Shown: in pieces, positions 39,967-49,566 of the stretch
Layout of the letters: each line of letters begins with the position of its first letter
How positions within the stretch are numbered: position 1 is the first letter of the stretch
Assembly: GCF_014205295.1 (NCBI RefSeq)
Contig: NZ_JACHNF010000001.1
Span: 4,340,001-4,404,000, forward strand
Direction of reading: 5' to 3'
Source of the DNA: Kribbella solani
GTDB taxonomy: Bacteria; Actinomycetota; Actinomycetes; Propionibacteriales; Kribbellaceae
DNA: 64,000 bases
Notes under the pieces: model-generated
The model's input: the letters and a program-made list of their open reading frames with translations, nothing else
Told to the model about the DNA's origin: nothing
The model's database searches: none
Made by a program: the position numbers and the translations under genes

Positions 39967-41337
39967 TTACTTCGCAGCGCGCGAGCGGTACCGCTCGGCG
40001 ACGTCGTCAGCGAGCACCTGCCCGCGTTTCAAGGCCTTGTCGACGCTCATCCGCCCGGCGATCGCCGAACTGACGTCCTGGCTGACCTGCGTACCGAGGT
40101 CCGGGAACTCCGGGATGTCGATGAACTGGATCCCCGGCGCCGGACGTGGTTGCGTACCCGGGTTGTTCGGGTCGGCGTGCTCGATCGCGCTCTTCGTCGG
40201 TTCGGCGAACGCGGACGCCTCCTTGAGGTAGTCCGGGTTCGCGTACGTCGACGTCCGCTTGCCGGCCGGTACCCGGGACCAGCCGAGTTTCTCGCCGACC
40301 AGGTTCTCGTAGCCCTTGCCCGAGGCCCAGGAGATGAACTTCCAGGCGTTGTCCTTCTTCTTCGAGGCTTCCTGGATTCCCCACGCCCACGCGTACAGCC
40401 AGCCGGAGCTGTCCGTCTTCACCACGGGCGCCGGCGCGTAGCCCATCTTGCCCTTCACCGGGGAGTTCGGGGCTTCGAGCGAACCGGCAGCGGAGGTGGC
40501 GTCGTACCACATCGCGACGTTGCTCTGGATGGTGTTGTTCAGGCATTCGGTGAAGCCGGCCTGCGGCGCGCCCGCCTCGCCGTGCGCCCGGACCAGGTCG
40601 ACGTAGAACTTGGTCGCCTCGGTGAACGCCGGCGAGTCCACCTGCGCCTGCCAGTCCTTGCTGAACCAGGTGCCACCGAAGGTGTTCACGACCGTGGTGA
40701 GCGGGGCGAACAGCTGACCCCAGCCGGGCTGGCCGCGCAGGCAGATGCCGCGCATCCCGGGCTGGGCGTTGTCGACCTTGGCCGCGATGTCCGCGACCTC
40801 CGGCCAGGTCGGCTTGGCCGGCATCGTCACGCCCTTGGCGGCCAGGACGTCCTTGCGGTACATCAGGAACGACGACTCGCCGTAGAACGGTTCGCCGTAG
40901 ATCTTGCCGTCCGCGCCGGTCATCGACTGGGTCATCGGCTTCAGTACGTCGGCCTGGTCGAACGCGGCGTCCTTGCCGATGTAGTCGGACAGCGGCGCGA
41001 TCCACTTGCTCTTCGCGTAGATCGGGATCTCGAAGTTGCTCAGCGACGCCACGTCGTACTGACCGGCCTGGCTGGAGAACTCCTGGCTGATCTTGTCCCG
41101 GACGTCGTTCTCCGGCAGCACGGTGAAGTTGACCTTGATGCCGGTCTGCTTGGTGAAGTTCTCGGCGGTCAGCTTTTGCAGGTCGACCATCTGCGGGTTG
41201 TTCACCATCAGCACGTTGATGCTGTCGGCACCGCCGCCACCACCGCCGCCACCCCAACCGGCACAGCCGCTGACCGCGCTCAGCGCGAGCACGGTCCCGA
41301 CCGCCACCAGCCGTGTCCTCAACCTGCCTCGGGGCAC
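39967..41337 (-). CDS. Polyol-binding lipoprotein of ABC transporter
   Basis: A 456-residue family 1 solute-binding protein. Lipoprotein signal with lipobox 'LSAVSGC' and a Gly-rich tether right after the Cys (WGGGGGGGG). The body shows the usual 'YDVASLSNFEIPIYAKSKWI' and 'GEPFYGESSFLMYRKDVL' segments. GTG 41337 has GGAG seven bases upstream; a TTG 21 bases earlier has none. First gene of the operon; the promoter region contains several inverted repeats. Confidence 0.92.
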   Translation of the reverse strand: MPRGRLRTRLVAVGTVLALSAVSGCAGWGGGGGGGGADSINVLMVNNPQMVDLQKLTAENFTKQTGIKVNFTVLPENDVRDKISQEFSSQAGQYDVASLSNFEIPIYAKSKWIAPLSDYIGKDAAFDQADVLKPMTQSMTGADGKIYGEPFYGESSFLMYRKDVLAAKGVTMPAKPTWPEVADIAAKVDNAQPGMRGICLRGQPGWGQLFAPLTTVVNTFGGTWFSKDWQAQVDSPAFTEATKFYVDLVRAHGEAGAPQAGFTECLNNTIQSNVAMWYDATSAAGSLEAPNSPVKGKMGYAPAPVVKTDSSGWLYAWAWGIQEASKKKDNAWKFISWASGKGYENLVGEKLGWSRVPAGKRTSTYANPDYLKEASAFAEPTKSAIEHADPNNPGTQPRPAPGIQFIDIPEFPDLGTQVSQDVSSAIAGRMSVDKALKRGQVLADDVAERYRSRAAK

Positions 41338-41352
41338 GAGCCGCTCCAATCC

Positions 41353-41387
41353 GCTCAAACGAGCAACAGCCTGCTCAGGTTACGAGC
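41353..41387. promoter_or_regulatory. GCTC...GAGC inverted repeats upstream of the polyol operon
   Basis: GCTC-AAAC-GAGC (41353-41364) and GCTC-N7-GAGC (41373-41387) lie immediately upstream of the binding-protein gene. With GCTCATATGAGC at 41444 they form three related half-site pairs in the regulator-operon gap. Confidence 0.5.
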
Positions 41388-41401
41388 TAACCGGGAAGGC
41401 A

Positions 41402-41415
41402 CTTGACCTGTCAAG
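41402..41415. promoter_or_regulatory. CTTGAC-CT-GTCAAG inverted repeat / possible -35 of the regulator gene
   Basis: Perfect 6-2-6 palindrome. It contains TTGACC, which with a weak AACACT (41425-41430) at 16-bp spacing could form a promoter for the SorC-type regulator gene. Confidence 0.4.
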
Positions 41416-41443
41416 GGGTTGTGCAACACTTGGGTTCGGTGGT

Positions 41444-41455
41444 GCTCATATGAGC
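41444..41455. promoter_or_regulatory. GCTCATATGAGC palindrome, candidate autoregulatory operator
   Basis: Perfect 12-bp palindrome 13 bases upstream of the regulator ATG, sharing the GCTC/GAGC arms of the sites near the polyol operon. Confidence 0.5.
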
Positions 41456-41467
41456 GGGGAGGCTGCA

Positions 41468-42427
41468 ATGGAATCTAGTCCGGGTGCCGTCGGGCCGGCT
41501 CAGCTGGTGCTGACCGCGTCGATCGCGCGGCGGTACTACGTCGACGGGCGGTCGAAGGTGGAGATCGCCGACGAGTTCCGGCTCAGCCGGTTCAAGGTCG
41601 CGCGACTGCTCGACCAGGCTCGCAGCAGCGGTTTGGTACGGATCGAGATCAGCCATCCGGGCGCCATCGACCTGGACCTGTCCGCCCGCCTGCAGGAGGC
41701 GTTCGGCCTGCGCCGCGCGATCGTCGTCGACACTCCCGAGGTCGACGACCCGGCGCTCCGGACCCAGCTCGGCAAGGCCGCCGCGGACCTGCTCTCGGAG
41801 ATCGTCACCGCCGAGGACGTACTCGGGCTGGCCTGGGCGCGGGCGGTGACCGCGATGACCGAGCAGCTGACCGCACTCGCACCCGTACCCGTCGTCCAGC
41901 TCACCGGAGCGCTCACCCGGCCCGACGTCGAGGCGAACTCGGTCGAGCTGGTCCGGCACACCGCGCGACTCTCCGGCGGCCCGGCGTACCTGTTCTACGC
42001 GCCGCTCGTGGTTCCGGACGCGGCGACCGCGCGGGCGTTGCGGCAGCAGCCCGAGGTGGCCGAGGCGATCAGCCACTTCGACTCGGTGTCGAAGGCGGTC
42101 GTCGGCCTCGGCTCCTGGTCGGCCGGCCAGTCCACGCTGTACGACGCGATGGACCCGAAGGCCTGTGCACAGCTCGAAAAGGGCGGGGTCGTCGCGGACA
42201 TCTCGGGCGTGTTCGTCGACGCCGACGGTGTACCCGTACACAGCCGGGTGACAGATCGGGTGATCGCGATCAATGCCGAGCAGATGGCCAAGATCGACGA
42301 GGTGATCGCGATTCCGTACGGTCTGGCGAAGGTCGGCGCGGTGCGGGCCGCCGTACGCAGCGGACTGGTGAACGGGATCGTTACCCACGCACCCCTGGCG
42401 AAGGCGCTGCTGAACGAGACAGACTGA
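41468..42427 (+). CDS. SorC/DeoR-type sugar-responsive regulator
   Basis: A 319-residue regulator. N-terminal helix-turn-helix ('ARRYYVDGRSKVEIADEFRLSRFKVARLLDQARSSGLVRIEI', about residues 18-58), then a SorC-type sugar-binding domain with 'AVVGLGSWSAGQSTLYDAM' and 'VIAIPYGLAKVGAVRAAVRSGLVNGIVT'. Divergent from the polyol operon and almost certainly its regulator. ATG 41468 has GGGGAGG six bases upstream. Confidence 0.9.
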   Translation: MESSPGAVGPAQLVLTASIARRYYVDGRSKVEIADEFRLSRFKVARLLDQARSSGLVRIEISHPGAIDLDLSARLQEAFGLRRAIVVDTPEVDDPALRTQLGKAAADLLSEIVTAEDVLGLAWARAVTAMTEQLTALAPVPVVQLTGALTRPDVEANSVELVRHTARLSGGPAYLFYAPLVVPDAATARALRQQPEVAEAISHFDSVSKAVVGLGSWSAGQSTLYDAMDPKACAQLEKGGVVADISGVFVDADGVPVHSRVTDRVIAINAEQMAKIDEVIAIPYGLAKVGAVRAAVRSGLVNGIVTHAPLAKALLNETD

Positions 42428-42433
42428 TCGGCG

Positions 42434-43225
42434 ATGCTCTCGGACGCTGAGACGGTGCTGCTGGGTGGGACCGCGAACCGCGGGTTCGTTGTGCGGATCG
42501 GAGACACCGTCCGGCGGCCGCTGCGTGCCAGCAGCGGGGCGACGCATGCGCTGCTGGAGTACTTGGAGCGGGTCGGCTTCGAGGGTGCGCCGCGGTTGCT
42601 GGGCGTCGACGAGCACGGGCGGGAAGTGCTGTCGTACCTGCCTGGGGAGACGGTGCAGGCGCCGTACCCGGCCTGGTCGATGACGGATGCGGCGCTTGAC
42701 AGCGTGGCCGTGCTGCTGCGGGACTATCACCAGGCGGTGGCGGACTTCCGGCCGGTTGGGCTCGAGTGGGCCGAGCCGGTGCCGGACGCGTACGTGGACG
42801 GGCTGATCGGTCACAACGATCCGAACCTGGACAACGTGGTGTTCCGGGACGGGGTCGCGGTGGCGTTGATCGATTTCGATCTCGCCGGACCGGGCTCGGC
42901 GCTGTGGGACGTGGCGACCGCGGTGCGGCTGTGGGCGCCGCTGCGGCCGGACGCGGACATTCACGACGTACGCCGGGGACGCTCGCCGGAGCGGTTGCGG
43001 CGTTTCGCGGACAGTTATGGACTGTCGGAGCCGGATCGCGCGCGGTTGGTGCAGGCGGCGGCGGAGAATCACGTGTGGTGCATGGACTACGTACGCCGCG
43101 GGGCCGAAACCGGGCATCCGTGGTTCCACCAACGGTGGACGACCGGCGAATCCGAACTCACCGACCGGACCAACACCTGGTTCACCCAGTCGGCGCGGAC
43201 CCTCCACCAGATTCTCGTGCGCTGA
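42434..43225 (+). CDS. Phosphotransferase family protein (APH-like)
   Basis: A 263-residue kinase-fold protein. 'GLIGHNDPNLDNVVF' corresponds to the catalytic HxDxxxxN loop (HND variant) and 'VALIDFDLAGPGSALWDVATA' to the metal-binding Asp segment of aminoglycoside phosphotransferases. Substrate unknown. It follows the regulator gene by six bases and may be co-transcribed. The 3' end overlaps the convergent membrane protein gene by 44 bp. Confidence 0.85.
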   Translation: MLSDAETVLLGGTANRGFVVRIGDTVRRPLRASSGATHALLEYLERVGFEGAPRLLGVDEHGREVLSYLPGETVQAPYPAWSMTDAALDSVAVLLRDYHQAVADFRPVGLEWAEPVPDAYVDGLIGHNDPNLDNVVFRDGVAVALIDFDLAGPGSALWDVATAVRLWAPLRPDADIHDVRRGRSPERLRRFADSYGLSEPDRARLVQAAAENHVWCMDYVRRGAETGHPWFHQRWTTGESELTDRTNTWFTQSARTLHQILVR

Positions 43226-43643
43226 GCTCCTGCTCCCCTTCGGCGATGCCCTCGTAGTACTTCTCCTGCAGCTTCTGAATGCCGCGCGGGATGAAGATGG
43301 CGACGGCACTCGGCGCGATCAACGGCGAGGAGCCCCCGGCGAACGGGCCGCCGGTCTGGTCGTAGATGAATGCCAGCACAATCTCCACAGCCACCAGGCC
43401 GAGCACGAAAGCCCAGCCGCGGCGGCAGATCCATAGCCCCTCCGTGGCGATCAGCCCGCGCCGCGTCACCGCACCGATCACGTACAGCACGCCGGTGAGC
43501 GCGACCGCCGTCGCGGTAGCGATCAGGAACCAGCGGTCGGCGCCGGCGTAGTCGCCGTACCCACGGAGGATCAGCGCGGCGGACACCAGCCAGCCCACCG
43601 CGACGAGCGCGTAGACCGCGGCTCCCAGCTTCAGTTTCGGCAC
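43182..43643 (-). CDS. Four-helix membrane protein of unknown function
   Basis: A 153-residue integral membrane protein with four hydrophobic helices (e.g. 'AAVYALVAVGWLVSAALIL', 'AFVLGLVAVEIVLAFIYDQ') and a charged cytoplasmic C-terminus. No family recognised. Convergent overlap of 44 bp with the phosphotransferase gene. Confidence 0.7.
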   Translation of the reverse strand: MPKLKLGAAVYALVAVGWLVSAALILRGYGDYAGADRWFLIATATAVALTGVLYVIGAVTRRGLIATEGLWICRRGWAFVLGLVAVEIVLAFIYDQTGGPFAGGSSPLIAPSAVAIFIPRGIQKLQEKYYEGIAEGEQELSARESGGGSAPTG

Positions 43644-43701
43644 ACCTGGTTATCGCCGCTCGGGATTGGGCGTTACGACGAGCGTGGCGGAGAATGGCCG
43701 G

Positions 43702-44301
43702 ATGCGTTCACGGGTGGTGTTGCTGGCGGGTCCGTCGGGGGCCGGGAAGTCCCGGCTCGCCGAGCACGCCGGACTGCCCGTGGTCCGGCTGGACGACTTC
43801 TACCGCGACGGCGACGACGCCGCGATGCCGCGCTCACCGCTCGGCATCGTCGATTGGGACGACCCACGCTCCTGGGACGGCGACCGCGCCGTCGCCGCGC
43901 TGGAGCAGTTGTGTACGAGCGGCGCCGCCGACCTGCCGATCTACGACATCGCCGCCGACGGCACGGTCGGTCATCGCCCCGTCACCACCGGCGGTTCTCC
44001 GCTGATCGTTGCTGAAGGCATCTTCGCCGACCAGATCACCGGCGCGCTCCGCGACCGGGACCTCCTCGCGGCCGCGATCTGCGTGTACCACCACCGGATC
44101 GTCACGTTCGCGCGCCGGTTCCAGCGTGATCTCCGCGAACACCGCAAACCCCCGCTCACCCTGCTCCGCCGCGGCCTGCTCCTGCTCCGCGACGACCCGA
44201 AGGTGATCCGCCGCTGCGTCGAGGCCGGCTGCGAACCGCTCCGCCCGAAGGCCGCCCGGGCCCGGATCGAGACGCTTCTCACTGAGGTCGAATCTCAGTA
44301 A
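43702..44301 (+). CDS. Uridine kinase-like P-loop kinase
   Basis: A 199-residue nucleoside/phosphoribulokinase-type P-loop protein. Walker A is 'GPSGAGKSRLAEH', followed by 'VVRLDDFYRDGDD', the substrate-binding segment of uridine kinases. The C-terminus is Arg-rich as in this family. It may join pyrimidine salvage with the deaminase and phosphorylase at 45-47 kb. ATG 43702 fits homology though the ribosome site is weak. Confidence 0.85.
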   Translation: MRSRVVLLAGPSGAGKSRLAEHAGLPVVRLDDFYRDGDDAAMPRSPLGIVDWDDPRSWDGDRAVAALEQLCTSGAADLPIYDIAADGTVGHRPVTTGGSPLIVAEGIFADQITGALRDRDLLAAAICVYHHRIVTFARRFQRDLREHRKPPLTLLRRGLLLLRDDPKVIRRCVEAGCEPLRPKAARARIETLLTEVESQ

Positions 44302-44398
44302 TACAAGGTTGTTCGCCTGAAGTTCACCAAGATCTGATGCCATCAACTCCGGAATATCGGGAAGCGCGCGGGGGCGTATGACCGGACGGAGAGGAACC

Positions 44399-45064
44399 GT
44401 GACGCGAACTACGCCAGGCGTTGCCGTTGGAGTGATCGCGCTGCTGCTGGGCGTGACCGGCTGCGGAAATGAGGATGGCTCATCGACCGGGGCCGGACCG
44501 TCACCGGTCGCCGATCATTCGGCGCTCACCGGTCCGGCGGAACGAACACCGAAAAGCACGCTCGCCGCGTACGCCGTACTGCCGCGTGGTTTTGTCGCCG
44601 ACGCGCGGAAAGGAACCGGTCCGTTCACCGCGACCGCGTTCCTGAACACCTGGTCCGCGGATCCCGCGCTGGATCGGGCGCTGCTGCTGAACGCGAGTTT
44701 CGCCGAGGGCTACCGGGCGACCCGGCTGAGCCCGGACAAGAAGAAGCGCTACACGCTGCAACTGTTCAAGGCCGGCTCCCCGGCGAAGGCGAAGACGCTG
44801 CAGCAGGGGCGGTGGTCGCAGGACCGCCGTCAGCACCCGTTCGCGGTCCCGAACGCGCTCGCCGACGCCCACGTCGAGTACGACGGCGCCGCCGACCAGT
44901 CGGTCGCCATCGCCGAGGCCAGCCTGACCGTCGGTGCGATCGTCGCCGAACTCACCATCCGCGAAACCGCACCCCTGGGTACCACCCTGACCCCCGACAC
45001 CACCCTCCTCACCACCCTCGCCAAAGACCAACACACCCGCCTCACCACCACCACCTCCAGCTGA
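44399..45064 (+). CDS. Putative lipoprotein
   Basis: A 221-residue exported protein with lipobox 'LLGVTGC' near residue 22 and a Ser/Gly-rich tether. The mature part has a pattern of 'FLNTWSADPALDRALL' and 'YTLQLFKAGSPAKA' but no recognised domain, and it ends in a Thr/Ser run. GTG 44399 follows AGAGGAA; ATG 44378 is an alternative without a ribosome site. Confidence 0.75.
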   Translation: MTRTTPGVAVGVIALLLGVTGCGNEDGSSTGAGPSPVADHSALTGPAERTPKSTLAAYAVLPRGFVADARKGTGPFTATAFLNTWSADPALDRALLLNASFAEGYRATRLSPDKKKRYTLQLFKAGSPAKAKTLQQGRWSQDRRQHPFAVPNALADAHVEYDGAADQSVAIAEASLTVGAIVAELTIRETAPLGTTLTPDTTLLTTLAKDQHTRLTTTTSS

Positions 45065-45109
45065 CCCACCCCCACCCCCATCCCCCATCCCCGCTTCCCC
45101 GCCCCGAAC

Positions 45110-45270
45110 CATTTCAGGGGTTCACCTCCGCCCCGCCCCGAACCATTTCAGACGTTCACGTCCCGCCCCGCCTCGCACCATTTCAGGGGTTCACCTCCCG
45201 CCTTGCCTCTTCACCACCCGCATGCCAGTGGTGAACGGTCCATTTCAGAGGTTCACCTCTGAAATGGACC
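45110..45270. repeat. CCATTTCAG repeats ending in a large palindromic element (copy B)
   Basis: Three direct copies of a unit containing CATTTCAGGGGTTCACC (or a near variant) start at 45110, 45144 and 45179. The last is followed by an inner stem TTCACCAC (45210-45217) / GTGGTGAA (45228-45235) and then a nearly loopless 16-bp palindrome, 45237-45252 pairing with 45255-45270. Sequence and layout from 45179 to 45268 parallel the element at 2827-2914. Confidence 0.9.
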
Positions 45271-45301
45271 GGGGCGCGGCGGGGCTCCCGGGAAGGCTGG
45301 G

Positions 45302-45390
45302 GGTGCCGGGTGCCGGGTGCCGGGTGGCGGGTGGCGGGTGGCGGGTGGCGGGTGGGTGGGATGGCGGGATGGGTGGGATGGCGGGGTGGG
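45302..45390. repeat. G-rich 7-bp repeat tract
   Basis: GTGCCGG units followed by GTGGCGG units and then GGGATGGC-type repeats run to the stop of the pyrimidine phosphorylase gene. Low complexity, with possible G-quadruplex potential on the plus strand. With the palindromic element it fills the 45065-45390 gap; no gene is present. Confidence 0.85.
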
Positions 45391-46665
45391 TTAGCTGATG
45401 CGGTCTATTACGAGGGGGCCGGGATTGTGGGTGGGGCCTACGGCGAGCGCGTTGGTGAGGGCGTCGATGGCGCGGGGGATGCGGGTGGGGTCGTCGGTGT
45501 GGAGGGTCAGCAGGGGCTGGCCTTCGACGACGTGGTCGCCTGGTTTGGCGTGGAGCTGGACGCCGGCTACCGGGGAGACCGGGTCTTCCTTGCGGGCCCG
45601 GCCGGCGCCGAGGCGCCAGGCGGCTACGCCGACCGCGAGCGCGTCGAGCTTGGAAAGCACACCAGAACCAGGCGCGGGTACGACGTGCTGCTCCGGCGCG
45701 ACCGGGAGTTCGGCGTCCGGGTCACCGCCCTGCGCGGAGATCATCGCCCGCCAGGCGTCCATCGCGCTGCCGTCGCGGAGCTTCTCGGCCGGGTCGACGT
45801 CCGTGACACCCGCCGCGGCGAGCATCTCGGTCGCCAGCGCCAGCGTCAGCTCGACGACATCGGCGGGGCCACCACCGGCCAGTACCTCGACCGACTCCCG
45901 GACCTCGAGCGCGTTGCCCGCGGTCAGACCGAGCGGCACGGACATGTCGGTGAGCAAGGCAACGGTCTTCACTCCGGCGTCGGTGCCCAGGGCAACCATG
46001 GTCTCGGCGAGCTCACGGGCGTTCGCGAGATCCTTCATGAACGCGCCGGAGCCGACCTTCACATCCAGCACCAGCGCGCCGGTGCCCTCGGCGATCTTCT
46101 TGCTCATGATCGAGCTGGCGATCAGCGGAATCGCCTCGACCGTACCGGTCACGTCGCGCAACGCGTACAGCTTCTTGTCGGCCGGAGCCAGCCCGTCGCC
46201 GGCCGCGCAGATCACCGCGCCGGCGTCCTCCAGCTGCCGCATCATTTCGTCGTTCGACAACGCGGCGCGCCAGCCCGGGATCGACTCCAGCTTGTCGAGA
46301 GTGCCGCCGGTGTGGCCCAGACCGCGGCCGGACAGCTGCGGTACGGCCACCCCGCACGCGGCCACCAACGGTGCCAACGGCAACGTGATCTTGTCGCCGA
46401 CGCCACCGGTCGAGTGCTTGTCGGCGGTCGGCCGGGACAGCTTGCCGAAGTCCATCCGCTCACCGGACGCGATCATCGCGGCCGTCCAGCGAGCGATCTC
46501 GCGCCGGTTCATTCCGTTGAGCAGGATCGCCATCGCCAGCGCGGACATCTGCTCGTCGGCGACGTCGCCCTTGGTGTAGGCGTCGATCACCCAGTCGATC
46601 TGCCCGTCGCTCAGTTCGCCCCGGTCGCGCTTGGTACGGATCACGTCCACCGCGTCGAAACTCAT
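45391..46665 (-). CDS. deoA: Thymidine/pyrimidine-nucleoside phosphorylase
   Basis: A 424-residue enzyme splitting pyrimidine (deoxy)nucleosides with phosphate into base and (deoxy)ribose 1-phosphate. 'MRRLEDAG'-type helices, 'KHSTGGVGDKITLPLAPLVAACG' (phosphate-binding) and 'SGRGLGHTGGTLDKLESIPG' are the family signature. The C-terminal domain is complete. Directly follows cdd in the operon and feeds deoxyribose phosphate towards DeoC. Confidence 0.95.
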   Translation of the reverse strand: MSFDAVDVIRTKRDRGELSDGQIDWVIDAYTKGDVADEQMSALAMAILLNGMNRREIARWTAAMIASGERMDFGKLSRPTADKHSTGGVGDKITLPLAPLVAACGVAVPQLSGRGLGHTGGTLDKLESIPGWRAALSNDEMMRQLEDAGAVICAAGDGLAPADKKLYALRDVTGTVEAIPLIASSIMSKKIAEGTGALVLDVKVGSGAFMKDLANARELAETMVALGTDAGVKTVALLTDMSVPLGLTAGNALEVRESVEVLAGGGPADVVELTLALATEMLAAAGVTDVDPAEKLRDGSAMDAWRAMISAQGGDPDAELPVAPEQHVVPAPGSGVLSKLDALAVGVAAWRLGAGRARKEDPVSPVAGVQLHAKPGDHVVEGQPLLTLHTDDPTRIPRAIDALTNALAVGPTHNPGPLVIDRIS

Positions 46666-47076
46666 CTATTCCTCCAGAAACTCGGGCCCGAACGCGTCCG
46701 GCAGCAACTCCCGCAGCGGCCGGACGCCGGTCGCCGTCTCGATCAGCATGGCCGGGCCGCCATGCTCGTGCAGCAACTGCCGGCACCGTCCACACGGCGT
46801 CAGCAGGTGCCCGTGCCGATCCACGCAGGTGAATGCGACCAGCCGGCCGCCGCCGGTCCGGTGCAGCTCCGACACCAGACCGCATTCCGCGCACAACGTC
46901 AGCCCGTACGACGCGTTCTCGACGTTGCAGCCGGCAACGATCCGGCCGTCGTCGGCGTACGCCGCCGCACCCACCGCGAACCCGGAGTACGGCGCGTACG
47001 CGCGATGCATCGCGTCGACGGCCGCCGTTCGCAACGCCGGCCAGTCGACCTCATTCGGTGACGTAGGGCTCACCAT
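46666..47076 (-). CDS. cdd: Cytidine deaminase
   Basis: A 136-residue zinc enzyme deaminating cytidine and deoxycytidine to uridine forms. 'NVENASYGLTLCAECGLVSEL' holds the first zinc Cys and the catalytic Glu (CAE), and 'LTPCGRCRQLLHE' (PCxxC) the other two ligands. Length fits the small tetrameric type. Overlaps the permease gene upstream by 26 bp and abuts deoA. Confidence 0.95.
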   Translation of the reverse strand: MVSPTSPNEVDWPALRTAAVDAMHRAYAPYSGFAVGAAAYADDGRIVAGCNVENASYGLTLCAECGLVSELHRTGGGRLVAFTCVDRHGHLLTPCGRCRQLLHEHGGPAMLIETATGVRPLRELLPDAFGPEFLEE

Positions 47077-48336
47077 CGGCCTTTGGAGCTCTGACCCGGC
47101 CGACCAGACCGGCCACCGCGATGATGGTCGCCAGGTACGGTGCCATCAGCAACAACTGGCCCGGGATCGGGGTGTTGATGATCTGCAGCTGGGACTGCAG
47201 CTGGGTCGCGAAGCCGAAGAACAGCGCCGCGACGGTCGCGCCGATCGGGTGCCAGCGGCCCATGATCAGCGCCGCCAGCGCGATGAACCCGTTGCCCGCG
47301 GTCATTTCCTTGCTGAACGATCCGGCGTACCCGACGGTGAAGAACGCGCCGCCCAGGCCGGCCAGGATGCCGGCCGCGAGCACCGCCGAGTACCGGATCC
47401 GCTTGACCTTGATGCCGACCGTGTCGGCCGCCTTCGGGTGCTCGCCGACCGCGCGGATCCGCAGGCCCCAGCGGGTCTGGAAGAGCACGAACGTGACCAC
47501 CACGACCGCCAGGTACATCAGGTACACCAGGATCGTCTGGCGGAACAGGATCGGCCCGATGAACGGGATGTCGCCCAGGCCCGGGATCTTGATCGCCGAC
47601 AGCACGGCCGGCGTGTTCAGCTGATCCGCCTTCGGCTGCATGAACTGGTCGAACAGGAAGCCGGTGATACCGGTCGCGAACACCACCAGCACGACCCCGA
47701 GGACGACCTGGTTGACCAGGTACTTGATCGAGAACACCGCCAGCAGCGCGGCCATCGCCACCCCGCTGACGGCGGCGGCGATCAGTGCCGCCGCGGCGCT
47801 GCCGGTCGTACTCGACACGATCGCCGCGGTGAACGCGCCGACCAGGAACTGGCCCTCGATCGCGATGTTGATCACGCCGGCCCGCTCACACATCACCCCG
47901 GCCAGCGCGCCGAGGATCAGCGGGGTGGCGAAGTTCAGCGTGCCCTGGAACTGGTTGGCCAGCGGGAAGGTCTTGCCGGCCGCCGCCCAGCACAGGAACG
48001 CGCCGATGAAACAGATCCCGAGCGCGGCGGCGAGCCAGCCGGAGTACCGCTGCGGCACCCGGCGGAGTACGTACGCGACCGCCGCGCCGACGCCGAGGAT
48101 GCCCAGGATCAGGCCGACCGCCTGCGCGGGCAGACCGAGCAGGTTGTTCTCGAAGTCCCCCGACACCAGCTGGAACGTCGCCTTGCCGCTCTTGGTGAAG
48201 ATCGCCAGCCCGAGACCGAGCAGCGCGAACACCACCATCAGACCGCCGACCCGCAACCGCCGGGTCCGCTCCGCCGGCGCCTCGATCTGGCGCACGGCCG
48301 GTGCCGCCGCCGGCACCGCGTCCGGAGTCGTGTCGC

Positions 48337-48340
<4 letters not shown>
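47051..48340 (-). CDS. Nucleoside ABC transporter permease 2 (BmpA system)
   Basis: A 429-residue polytopic membrane protein of the BPD_transp_2 family. 'NFATPLILGALAGVMCERAGVINIAIEGQFLVGAF' and 'YSAVLAAGILAGLGGAFFTVG' are typical of YufQ/NupQ-like permeases. An Ala/Pro-rich cytoplasmic N-terminus precedes about ten helices. ATG 48340 overlaps the upstream permease stop (ATGA), which fixes the start. Confidence 0.93.

Positions 48341-49566
<1,226 letters not shown>

Noticed and set aside
45302..45390. Short ORF or regulatory RNA in the G-rich repeat tract
   Set aside because: Low-complexity 7-bp repeats account for the open frame; no start signal or conserved structure visible.
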